Under the pieces are notes generated by a model, which was not told where the DNA came from, made no database searches, and saw only the letters and a program-made list of their open reading frames with translations. Position numbers and translations under genes: made by a program. A DNA stretch of 64,000 nucleotides from contig BRXU01000005.1 in assembly GCA_030267565.1 (NCBI GenBank), positions 4,529,501 through 4,593,500 of the forward strand, in the 5' to 3' direction. The first letter of the stretch is position 1. Each line of letters starts with the position of its first letter. This document shows, piece by piece, positions 21,722 through 32,082 of this stretch. Origin of the DNA: Pleodorina starrii (Eukaryota > Chlorophyta > Chlorophyceae > Chlamydomonadales > Volvocaceae).

Positions 21722-22552
21722 CTGCTGCTTTTGTGGCTCTGGGAGGCGGTTTCGGTGGTGCGGGGTTCTCTTCGGGCGTGCTGTGGGTTTTCTGTTTTCT
21801 CTGGTGCTCCCCGGTGGGGGGGGCTCGTTTTGCCCTGGTTCGCTGCGGCGGTTGCCCGGTTTTGTTTTTTTTTTTTCTGCCTTTTTTTTTTTGTTGTTCC
21901 TGTTGCTGTCGCCCAGGGTGTAGGGTTCGCCCCTTGGCTGTTGAGGTTGTGCAGGTTGTGGTTGTGTTGTCGCTGTGGTCGCTGTTGGGGCCTTTGCCCA
22001 TCCCTGGGGCTTGTCTCCGGTGACGGGCCCTGTTGTTGGTCCGTGGTGCTGGCCCGGGTGTTGGGCCGTGGTTTTGGCCCTGGTGTTGGGCCGTGGTGTT
22101 GGCTCTGGTTTTGGGCCCTGGTGTTGGGCCCTGGTGTTGGGCTGTGGGGTTGGCCCTGGTGTTGGGCCGTGGTGTTGGCCCTGGTGTTGGGCCCTGGGGT
22201 TTGGCCCTGGTGTTGGGCTGTGGGGTTGGCCCTGGTGTTGGGCCCTGGGGTTTGGCCCTGGTGTTGGGCCCTGGTGTAGGTTTCAGTTCCCTCCTCGGTG
22301 TCTTGGAGGTAGGGGTGGCCGTGTGTGCCGCCCGTGCAGCAGTGGCTCCTGGCCCCTTGCTGCCCCCGTCCCTGTCCCTGTCCTGTCTGCGAGTTTAGGC
22401 GTTGCTTGGCTTTTTCTCTCTCCTTGGCTCCTTGCGGTGGTTTTTTGGGCTTCTTGCCAGGCTGTTGCGGCTTGCCGGTCTTGCTCGGCTTGCCCGTTGG
22501 GCTTCGCTTTCCCAGTCCTTGTAACGTCCCTCGCAGAAAAAAAAAAAAAAAA
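21722..22552 (+). mobile_element. 5'-truncated plus-strand LINE-A 3' UTR in copy P'
   Basis: The sequence comes only from the 3' UTR, with the minisatellite at about 22030-22280, the family 3' end and an A16 tail (22537-22552). It splits ORF2 of P' right at the RT active region. It carries its own small A-rich insertion near 21868-21892. Confidence 0.85.
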
Positions 22553-24595
22553 GGAGCCATCGGACGTGAGCAGGCGCAGCCAGCGCTGTGTGTGCTGACC
22601 GAAGCCCATGGCCTCGGCCACCCGGTAGAGCCAGGGGCGATGGACCCGGTCGTAGGCCTTCTCGATGTCGAGTATGATGAGGGCTGCCGGTTGCTGCGAG
22701 TGCCGCACCCACTCCGCCAGGGCCAGGTGGTAAAGGGTGTTGTCCCGGATGTCCCGGCCGCTGACGAAGGCCGTCTGCAGCGGGTCTATCAGGTAGTCCA
22801 GTGCCGGCTGTAGGCGATTGCTGACGGCCTTGCAGACAAGCTTGTAGTCGCATTGGAGCAGGGTGATGGGCCGGTAGCTGCTCAGGCTGGGTCGGGGCAG
22901 GCCTTTGCCTTTGTAGATGAGAGTGATGACCCCTTCGCGCCAGCTGAGCGGCAGGGAGTCGGCAGCTGCGGCCCCGGACTCCACGGATCCCTGGGTGAAG
23001 GCTGCGTTGGCTGCGGCGAGCAGCAGCGGGCCCAGCAGCGGCCACAGCACCCTGTACACCTCATAAGGCAGGCCGTCCGAGCCAGGGGCGGTGCCATTCA
23101 GACAGGACGACAGAGCAGCCGCAAGTTCGTCCAGCTGCAGCTCGCCGGCGGCTGGGGCTGCATCGGCAGCTTCCCGGAGGGGCTGGGGGAGCCGGCGGCA
23201 GAGGTGCTGCAGGAGCTGGTCTTGGGCTGTCAGGTCCACCTGCTCCACCCGGAACAGACCCGTGGGGCTGTCACTGCTGTACATGGCGTGGGCCGCAGCT
23301 GTTACAGCGGCGGCCGCACCCGGGTCACTGAGTGGAACCGGGAGGGGCTGACCCGGGACTGAGAGGTGGGTGACTGGCTCCCGGGTGCGCACCTCGCGTC
23401 CGAGCTGGTGGAACCAGCCGGTGCCCTTGTCGCCATGCTGCGTGTACGCGGCGTCCAGCGCTGCTGTGCGGCGGATGGCGGCTTGTTTGACTGCCGTGGT
23501 GAGCTGGCTGCAGGCCTGTGCTGCCAGGGCGCCGGCGTCGGGCCCGGGCATAGCATGCTGCATGGCTGCCAGTGCTGCACACGCAGCGTGTTTGGCCGCC
23601 CTCAGGCTGGCGGCCTGGTCCTTCAGGTGCTGTCGGTGGAGGTGATCGGCTGCACTGCGGAGGCGACCTTTCAGACATTCCCACACCTCGCGCGGGTCAG
23701 CAGCGGCGTCTTGCTGCTGGACGGCCTGGATTGCCAGCTCCACTGCCGACTGCAGGCGGGGCAGCAGGCTGGGGTGGTACAGCAGGTACGTGGGGAACGC
23801 CCAGCTGCTGCGGCCGAGGGTGGGGAGCCCTGGCAGCGCCAGCTCCAAGAGCACCCCATGATGATCCCCCGGGGCGCCTGGCACCACCCGAATAGCTGTC
23901 ACATACTGCTGCAGAGGTTGGCTAATGAGCCAGCGGTCCAGGCGTGCCACCGGCGGTCTGGTTGGTGATGCCGGGTGAGTGAAGCCCCCCCCCACGCCGG
24001 AAGACAGCCAGGGGTCGACCAGATTGGCCCCGTGGACCAGGGCCTGTAGTGCAGGCCTCCCGCCGGCCCGATGGGCAGACGGTTGGGCCTCGTCACCCGC
24101 ATGCAGGACGCAGTTAAGGTCCCCTCCAAGCAGAATGTGGCGGTCTGTCTCGAGGTATGGCTGCAGGCTTTGGAAGAACTCTGGGCGGCTGGCGGCCACC
24201 GACGGGGCGTAGATGCATAGGAGGCGGAGGCGAAGGTGGAGGATATCCCAGTCCCAGCAGCAGACACGGCCGGCAGTGTCCGAGGTGTACGGGTGCTGCA
24301 CCCAGCCCGGCAGGCTGAACCCTGGCCGCGCCAGGATGGCTGCCCCACAGCTGAGGTCCGTCCCCGGGCTGTAACCCCATTTGCCCCGCCAGGGGGCCCC
24401 CGGGCCGCTGCCTCGTTGTAAAACTGACTGTAGTGCTGCTTTGCTGCCCAGTTTCGCCTCCTGTACGAAGGTGACATCCGGGTTGCCTGCGACCTGCTGC
24501 TGGTAGCAGAGCAGCCTAGAGGCTCGCGCCCGCCCCAGCCCATTGACGTTTACGGTCAGGAGCTTGAAGGTGGGCGCGGTCCCATCAGTCCTCAT
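22553..24595 (-). pseudogene. LINE-A ORF2 N-terminal half (endonuclease and RT fingers)
   Basis: ORF2 starts at ATG 24595-24593 and is open for about 680 codons until the insertion. Residues 1-230 form an exonuclease-endonuclease-phosphatase type endonuclease: VNVNGL (Asn18), VQEAKL (Glu46), CIYAPS, GGDLNCVL, LDRWL and GDHHG. After a linker come GSDGLPYEVYR, SWREGVITLIYKGKGL, SYRPITLLQCDYKL, TAFVSGRDIRDN and LDIEKAYDRV. Known role: the endonuclease nicks the target and the RT primes on the nick. It follows ORF1 with a 4-nt ATGA overlap. It is broken only by the 3' UTR insertion in this half. Confidence 0.88.
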
Positions 24596-27211
24596 TGCTG
24601 CGCGCCACGCGCCGCCCGTCGGGAGGGGCGGCCGTCGTGGCGGGCGAGTTGAGCGCGGGCCTGCTGCAGTTGGCCCAGAGCAGCGACGATGAAGGAGCGC
24701 ACGTGCGCGGGGGTGGGGTGCAGGCCCGGCAGGAATGGGGCCAGGGAGCTCAGATGGTCATGGTAGATCTTCAAAAATGCGCCGGCCGAGCTGCGATTGC
24801 CGGTCTGAGCTTTGAGGGCGGGCTCCAGGGCTGATTGGGCCGCTGCCATCACCTCGGGCAGCACAGGCGGGCACCGTGGGGACACATAGCTGTGGTTCTC
24901 GCGCAGGAGGAGGGCGTCCAGTTCCGTTGCGCCGAGGGGTGCTGGGGGCGACAGGTCTAGCTGGTGCAGTGCCCGGCGGCAGAAGGCGACCACGACGGGG
25001 CGGGGGTCGACGAGCTCCGGAGACTCCAGTCGGGGGTGGTGGCGGATGAAGAGCTTTCGCAGAACCGCCTGGAAGGCGATGGACGAGCAGGCGGGGTGGG
25101 GGCATGCCGCGAAGTAGTCCACGAACTGGTCGTGGTACCCAGCCGCAAGGGTGTCTGCGGGGGGGACCCACTGGCTGGGCGTGGCTGTGATCAAGCTAGC
25201 GGCCCGCAGCACGGCGAGCTCCGCGGCCGACAGTCCCAGGCCCGGGGCAGTGCTGGGGCCCGGCGGGGGCTGGTGTGGAGGGCTGGCGGCCTGCGCTGTG
25301 GGGCTGTGGGCTGCCAGCTGGGGCGGCGGGCCGCGAGCTGCCCAGCCGGGGCTGGGCGCCAGCTGGGGGGGCAGCTCGGGCCCCCCGTCCCCCCCGGGGC
25401 CGTGGTGGCCAGCCGTGCCTGTGGGTGGAGCCTGGGGCGGTGGCTGGGTCAGCGTGGGCCCGCCCCTGGCCGAGGTGGGGTCAAGGGGCTGGTGGTGGCG
25501 GGTGAAGGCGTCCGGTTGTCGCCACCACCGCCCGGTGCTGCCGGCCTGGGGAGATGTGGGGGCTCTGGAGGGGCGCTGCTGCTCCTGGTGGGGGGTCCCA
25601 CTGGGGCTGCCCTGGTGGGCCCCTGGGGGGGCCGCCATCGTGGCCGGCTCAGCCTCAGGGGGGGAGAAGGTGCCGCCGATGGGGGTGGAGTTGGGGCCCC
25701 AGCCCTGGGGGTTGGCGCCAACCCCGGCCCGTGGGTATGGGGACAGACGCCGGTTCTGTGCATCCTGGACGGTCCGCAAGACAGCTGGGAGGCTGTTGGG
25801 GCTGTCCGGGGCCTCCACCAGCTGGGGTCGGCGCCACCATGCCTGGCCATCAGCCATCCCAGGGGGGGAAGGGCTGAGGGCGGCCGAGGCAGGGCTGGGG
25901 GCTGGGGGCCCTGATCCCGCCGTGGAGGGGGTGAGTGGGCCAGTGAGGTGGGCCGCCGGCGGCCGGGGAGCCTGGGCTGGTGCTGGCAGGGGGCCCGGGC
26001 TGTCTCCTGCTGCCATCGCAGCCACCCCCAAGGCAGCCGGTCTCCCGAGGGCCGGGGCGGCTGTTGGTGCGGGCTCGGTGGCTGAGTAAGTGGCTTCCCC
26101 TGCTGCTGTTGCGCCGGGCGCCACCTGCACCGCTGGTGGGGGCCCCGCGGCGGGTGCTGGTGGTGGTTCGGCCGCGGGAGCTGCTGGTGAGTCGGTCACT
26201 GGTGCGTCCCTCATGTCGAACACGGAGATGCGGACAGTGAGCTGGTCGATCAAGAACGACCGAGGGAGGGAGAGGAGGTGGGGGTCCGACGGCGGAGCGG
26301 CCACGAAGGCGACCAGGTGGGATGCATCAGGCAGGGCGCCTGGCGTACCGGAGCGGGTCATGCCGTCGCCCAGGACTTCCCCCACAACCAGGTCCCGCCC
26401 TTCGGAGGGGGTAGCTGCCAGGCCTGCGCAGCTAAGCAAGGCCCCAGTGACCCCTTCGAGGGCATAAGTGCCGGGGAGCCCTTTGATGAGGAGCTTGTGG
26501 CTGTGCGGTCGTGCCAGGTTGAAGTATGGCTGCACCGCGACCTCGATGGTCGTCCCCTGGAAATCGACTGGTAACGAGGACCGTCGGAGGAAGGCCCCCG
26601 CCGCGTTCTCTGCTCGCAGGCCGGGTGCTGGGTTCAGCACCACCCCCCGGTGGCGCCCTTGGCCGAGGAGGTTGATGCTGACGAAAGTGCCTGGGCTGGC
26701 GTTCATGGCTGTCTGGACGGCTGCATTGCACCACGCTTCCCACACCGCTTCATCGGCCGCCTCCCGGGGGGCGGCGGCCCCTAACATCAGCTTGGGGGCC
26801 ACCCGGCGGTCGCCGGTGTGCAGCTCAGAGGACAGGGCAGTCCCTGGAAGTTCCCGCTGGACCTCAGCACGCCAGGCTGGCAGCTGCTGGGCGGGGGCGA
26901 TCTCCCATGAGGTGGTGGCGCCCCCCGGGGCCTTTTTTTTTTTTTTTTCTGCGAGGGACGTTACAAGGACTGGGAAAGCGAAGCCCAACGGGCAAGCCGA
27001 GCAAGACCGGCAAGCCGCAACAGCCTGGCAAGAAGCCCAAAAAACCCTGCTTGCGAGCCCGGACTGAAGCTGGCAGGCTGGCCGTGAGGGAGGCCGCATA
27101 CCGAGCGGACCGGGGGAGCTGACCGGTGGAGGCCGCACAGCGTGGGGGACCCTGGGGGGCGGCGTGCAAAGCTGCCACCGGCAGTCTGCTAGGCCGTGGG
27201 CCAACAAACAT
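24592..27211 (-). pseudogene. LINE-A ORF1, split by a short insertion
   Basis: ORF1 is read from ATG 27211-27209 (MFVGPRP) to TGA 24594-24592. It would be roughly 830 residues without the 114-bp insertion at 26933-27046. The N-terminal stub is in the same frame as the body once the insertion is set aside. The first third of the body has a pattern compatible with an RRM-like fold (KLLIKGLP, then a helix, then VVGEVLGD and HLVAFVAA). A long Pro/Ala/Gly-rich region follows, then a helical C-terminus. No CCHC knuckle is seen. The role is presumably RNA binding, by analogy with L1 ORF1. The RRM reading is tentative. Confidence 0.7.
26933..27046 (-). mobile_element. 114-bp LINE-A 3' end inserted in ORF1
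   Basis: T16 is followed by the last 98 bp of LINE-A in minus orientation. The flanks GGGGCC and CCTGCTTGCG suggest an original GGGGCCTGCTTGCG site with a duplication of only about two bases. It breaks ORF1 of P'. Confidence 0.85.
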
Positions 27212-27306
27212 GAGTGCGGGCTGTTGCTGATGCTGTTGCTGATGCTGAACTGGCTGTTGCTGCTGCTGCGGCGTGCTGATGCTGATACTGCTGTTGCTGG
27301 TGTTGC

Positions 27307-27341
<35 letters not shown>

Positions 27342-27532
27342 AAGCTGCTGCTGTAGAGCCCCCAACTCTGCTGCTAGGGGCCCGTCCCAGGAGAGCAGGC
27401 GGGGGACTTGCAATCCTCCCTGCCTGCACCCTGGCTCTGCGGGAGCTCCTCGAGCGCCTGAGGCCGACTGGTCGGTCTGTGCTGGGCTAGCTGCAGAGCA
27501 GCTGAGCTGGACAGGGCAGCCAGGGCACACCG
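27212..27532 (-). other. CAG-rich leader and 5' flank of copy P'
   Basis: This is the CAG-rich leader (27221-27357) and adjoining 5' UTR sequence, matching 13804-14090. It ends where a plus-strand RT fragment begins near 27533. Confidence 0.7.
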
Positions 27533-27818
27533 CCGGGTGTGCCGGGTGGTGGTCAATGGGCACCGGTCAGCACCTTTCCCGGTCCGCAATGGCCTTCAGC
27601 AAGGCAGCACCCTGTCGCCCGTCCTGTGGGTCATGCAGCTGGAACCCCTCACCTCGTACCTGCACCACCTGGCGTTGCTTGGCTTTTTCTCTCTCCTCAG
27701 CTCCTTGCGGTGGTTTCTTGGGCTTCTTGCCAGGTTGTTGTGGCTTGCCGGTCTTGCTCGGCTTGCCCGTTGGGCTTCGCTTTCCCAGTCCTTGTAACGT
27801 CCCTCGCAGAAAAAAAAA
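27533..27818 (+). mobile_element. Recombinant LINE-A fragment: RT joined to 3' end
   Basis: 27533-27671 is RT coding sequence (VVNGHRSAPFPVRNGLQQ onward). It joins at 27671/27672 to the last 140 bp of the 3' UTR with an A9 tail. About 3.5 kb of element lying between these two parts in other copies is absent. Template switching or internal deletion before insertion would explain it. Confidence 0.8.
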
Positions 27819-28140
27819 CCGGGAGCAGCAGAGCCCCTCCAGAGCCCCCACCTCTCCCCAGGCCGGCAGCACCGGGCGGTGGTGGCGACAACCGGACGCC
27901 TTCACCCGCCACCACCAGCCCCTCGACCCCACCTCGGCCAGGGGCGGGCCCACGCTGACCCAGCCACCGCCCCAGGCTCCGCCCACAGGCACGGCTGGCC
28001 ACCACGGCCCCGGGGGGGACGGGGGGCCCGAGCTGCCCCCCCAGCTGGCGCCCAACCCTGGCTGGGCAGCTCGCGGCCCGCCGCCCCAGCTGGCCGCCCA
28101 CAGCCCCGCCCACAGCGCAGGCCGCCAGCCCTCCACACCA

Positions 28141-28510
28141 CTCCCGGCCCGGGTGACCCGGGTTCAAGTCCCATCAAGGACAGTTGGAACTTACCTGCAC
28201 CCCACAGAAGTAGGCAATGGCTCATTGACCGGCAACAGGGAAACCTTGCAATTCCCCCCGGGATCCCGGGATCGAAACCAGTCAGTGACCATTACCTGGG
28301 GTGTGATGAGAAAGGAGGGTGCCCACCCCTGTCCCTGTCCCGTCCGGAGGTTTACAAGACTCATCATACAGTCATCAGCCCCTTCCATCTGGCCCTTGGA
28401 GACGCCCAGAAGCCTGGCACGCTAGCTACTCAGCAGAAGTGGCAGCATCAGTGGAGCCGCCAGACAACATATGTGTGTCCCATGTCCCGAGTCCGGGTTC
28501 CTCCGGAATT

Positions 28511-28552
<42 letters not shown>
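28141..28552 (+). mobile_element. SINE copy S3
   Basis: This plus-strand SINE starts at CGGCCCGGGTGACCC (28145) and keeps the B box but lacks the first 35 bp or so. It ends with A41 (28512-28552). No target duplication is visible, because the ORF1 flanks are not contiguous. Confidence 0.88.
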
Positions 28553-28555
<3 letters not shown>

Positions 28556-28758
28556 GTCGACCCCCGCCCCGTCGTGGTCGCCTTCTGCCGCCGGGCACTG
28601 CACCAGCTGGACCTGTCGCCCCCAGCGCCCCTCGGCGCAATGGAGCTGGACGCCCTCCTCCTGCACGAGAACCACAGCTATGTGTCCCCACGGTGCCCGC
28701 CTGTGCTGCCCGAGGTGATGGCAGCGGCCCAATCAGCCCTGGAGCCTGCCCTCCAAGC

Positions 28759-28805
28759 CATGTCCCGAGTCGGGGTTCCTCCGGAATTAAAAAAAAACAA
28801 AAAAA
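28759..28805 (+). mobile_element. Short SINE 3' fragment (about 30 bp plus tail)
   Basis: Only CATGTCCCGAGTCGGGGTTC through CCGGAATT of the SINE 3' end and an A9-C-A7 tail are present. The site AAGC is duplicated at 28755-28758 and 28804-28807. Intact ORF1 (minus strand near 24803-24820) shows the empty site. Confidence 0.82.
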
Positions 28806-29020
28806 GCCCAGACCGGCAATCGCAGCTCGGCCGGCGCATTTCTGAAGGTCTACCATGACCATCTGAGCTCCCTGGCCCCCTTCCTGCCGGGCCTGCACCC
28901 CACCCCCGGGCACGTGCGCTCCTTCATCGTCGCTGCTCTGGGCCAACTGCAGCAGGCCCGAGCTCAACTCGCCCGCCACGACGGCCGCCCCTCCCGACGG
29001 GCGGCGCGTGGCGCGCAGCC

Positions 29021-30610
29021 ATGAGGACCGACGGGACCGCGCCCACCTTCAAGCTGGGACCACTGGGTGGGGCTGGGTGTATGGCACGGCGGAACCGCCC
29101 CCCAGCCTGCCTACGTTCATTGCCAGCCTGGTGCAGTCCTACCGCTCCTCGCTCCCGACCCGGCTGGCCTACCCAGAGACCACGGACGCGCGTGCCATCC
29201 TGCATGAGCCCCTGTTCTTCAATGCAGCCCTGCGTGACCCCGCCACCGACCAGCCCTTCACCCCGCCGGCTGGGACCGCCCACCTGGGACCCCGCACCCT
29301 GGCCGAGCTCCGTGCAGCGTCGCCCATGACCCAGCACGAACCCCTCATGCAGGCGGTCCTTGGGGCCATCCCAGCCGACTGGCGGAGACTGCTGCCAGCC
29401 GACCCCCTGGACCCCGAACTGCCGCCGGCGCCCGACTGGCTCCTGTCGCCCGATGGCAGCCGGGTAAGCAGCCCTACGGGAGTCTTGTGGGCCGTCCTGC
29501 CCAACGGCCGCTTGGTGCCCCCAGACAGCGAGCAGGCCGGAGCAGCAGGGGACGCCGACTGGCCTGCAGCCTGCGTGCTGCCGGGCCGCAAGCCGCGCCG
29601 ACACTGGACCTTGGAGGACCAGTGTGGACGCGGCCATTGTCCGGGGTGTGATGAGAAAGGAGGGTGCCCACCCCTGTCCCTGTCCCGTCCGGAGGTTTAC
29701 AAGACTCATCATACAGTCATCAGCCCCATCCAGCTGGCCCTTGGAGACGCCCAGAAGCCCGGCACGCTAGCTACTCAGCCGAAGTGGCAGCATCAGTGGA
29801 GCCGCCAGACAACATATGTGTGTCCCATGTCCCGAGTCCGGGTTCCTCCGGAAATTCAAAAAAAAAAAAAAAAGGACCATCAGCGATACAGCGAGGCGCC
29901 CCCGGCCCAACGCGCCTCCTCATGGCCAGTGGAATACCAGCTGCTGGGGCTTTGGGACTCGGTCCAGTGCTACCCCCTCAGCCACGGCCACGGCACGCTG
30001 CCCCTCATCCACTACACAGTGAGTGAGGTGCGCCACCGCCTCACCGCCCGCGGTCACAGCTGGGGCCGGGACCAGGACACGGAGCCCCTCATGCCCGCGG
30101 CGTGGCCCGAGCAGCCGCACAGCCAGCTACAGCAACAGGAGGCCCGCTGGCACCAACACTGGCTGGCTCAGCAAGCGCCCAGCCGCAGCCGGTGGTTTGC
30201 CATGAACCCCACGCCCAGCCCCGGCTGGATGCGGCCCCGCTCCTCCCCCCCATCACTGCCCTCGGCCGCTGCAAGCCCGGTCAGCCAGCCTAGCAGCCGC
30301 CATGCGGCACCGCACCAGCAGAACCCCGGTGCTGCCGCCGGACCGTCGGCACCCGCCGGGCCGGCCCCGGAGGCAGACCCGGCAGCTGATGGCCCGGCTG
30401 GCATGTCTCCCCTCGACCGCCGGCGGGCCTGGCAGCGGCTGTGGGACTGCCCCGCAAGCAACCGGGCCAAGGCGCTCGCCTGGCGGCTGCACCATGGACG
30501 GCTCCCGTGCGGGGTGTACCTGGCCTCCAAAGGTCAGCCGCAGCGTGCCCACTGCTCTGCTCCTAGCTGCTCGGTGGACGGCAACCTGCATGTCGCCAGC
30601 CTGACCCACG
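29021..30610 (+). pseudogene. LINE-A ORF2 deletion derivative: first 12 codons joined to C-terminus
   Basis: ORF2 starts MRTDGTAPTFKL and at 29056 jumps to the C-terminal region (TTGWGWVYGTAEPPP). The endonuclease and RT are both absent, and the frame changes at the joint. The C-terminal part continues to SLTHV at 30610, where copy R is inserted. SINE S5 interrupts it. Confidence 0.82.
29622..29873 (+). mobile_element. SINE copy S5, 5'-truncated, with target duplication
   Basis: About 13 bp of non-SINE filler (29622-29634) precedes the 3' half of the SINE, which ends with A16. AGGACCA is duplicated at 29615-29621 and 29873-29879. Confidence 0.85.
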
Positions 30611-32082
30611 TTTTTTTTTTTTTTTTTTTTTTCTGCGAGGGACGTTACAAGGACTGGGAAAGCGAAGCCCAACGGGCAAGCCGAGCAAGACCGGCAAGCC
30701 GCAACAGCCTGGCAAGAAGCCCAAAAAACCACCGCAAGGAGCCAAGGAGAGAGAAAAAGCCAAGCAACGCCTAAACTCGCAGACAGGACAGGGACAGGGA
30801 CGGGGGCAGCAAGGGGCCAGGAGCCACTGCTGCACGGGCGGCACACACGGCCACCCCTACCTCCAAGACACCGAGGAGGGAACTGAAACCTACACCAGGG
30901 CCCAACACCAGGGCCAAACCCCAGGGCCCAACACCAGGGCCAACACCACGGCCCAACACCAGGGCCAACCCCACAGCCCAACACCAGGGCCCAACACCAG
31001 GGCCCAAAACCAGAGCCAACACCACGGCCCAACACCAGGGCCAAAACCACGGCCCAACACCCGGGCCAGCACCACGGACCAACAACAGGGCCCGTCACCG
31101 GAGACAAGCCCCAGGGATGGGCAAAGGCCCCAACAGCGACCACAGCGACAACACAACCACAACCTGCACAACCTCAACAGCCAAGGGGCGAACCCTACAC
31201 CCTGGGCGACAGCAACAGGAACAACAAACAAAACCGGGCAACCGCCGCAGCGAACCAGGGCAAAACGAGCCCCCCCCACCGGGGAGCACCAGAGAAAACA
31301 GAAAACCCACAGCACGCCCGAAGAGAACCCCGCACCACCGAAACCGCCTCCCAGAGCCACAAAAGCCGCAGGGACGGTGCCACACAAGTGCACCGGAGAC
31401 AAACAACAACCGACCCCACCCTGGGGGCGTCCCCGCAAGACAGCAGGCCCGAAGACACACCTCCCTCCCAAGACACCCCGCACCGCAGGAACCTCACTCC
31501 CACGTCCCCCCGGCTCCCAAGAACCCCCACGGGCGCAGCAGGGGCAACACTGCCTGGCTGGAAGCCAGGGCACAAGCGCGCCGGCGACAAGACACCCGCA
31601 GACCCCACCCTGGGGGCGACCCCCGAACCGCACCTGCCTCCCACGGCGGCCTGCACCACACCAACCCTGCACCGAAGCCCCCCCGCCCCTCCCCAGTCCC
31701 CCCCCGAATCCCCCCCAGACCCCCCGGCGCCACACGCACCCCACTCCCAAGAACCCCCCCCTCCAGGCCGCAGGGGCAGCACCGCCGGGTCAGAGACCAA
31801 GGCACGAGAGCGCCAGCGACAAAACACCCACAGACCCCACACAGGGGGCGACCCCTCAAGACAGCAGCCTCCGAACCGCACCTGCCTCCCGCGGCAGCCT
31901 GCACCACACCAACCCTGCTCCTAAGCTCCCCCGACCCCCAAGACCCCCTCCGGCCCCACCCACAGCAAGCCCCGCACCGCACCCCCCTCCCTAGGCAACC
32001 CGCACCGCACTCCCCCCACCCTCGAGGCCCCTCGCACCCTAAGGACCTCAGACACCGAGATCCCCCACTCCCAACACCCCGC

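Larger units (their letters stand above)
17085..27532 (-). mobile_element. LINE-A copy P', most complete copy
   Basis: This minus-strand LINE-A runs from the tail (T10 at 17085-17094) through 3' UTR, ORF2 C-terminus and RT, endonuclease and ORF1 to the CAG-rich leader. It is the only copy here keeping both ORF1 and the endonuclease. It is interrupted by Q' (18013-18504), by a plus-strand LINE-A 3' UTR (21722-22552) and by a 114-bp LINE-A tail piece in ORF1 (26933-27046). Its 5' UTR is cut at about 27532. Confidence 0.85.
27819..29024 (+). pseudogene. LINE-A ORF1 fragments, plus strand, with two SINE insertions
   Basis: ORF1 sequence is present at 27819-28140 (Pro-rich part), 28553-28758 and 28806-29024 (C-terminus ending RRAARGAQP). 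Compared with P', about 0.25 kb of ORF1 is missing at the SINE S3 site. The stop TGA at 29022-29024 again overlaps the ORF2 ATG (29021-29023). Confidence 0.8.
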
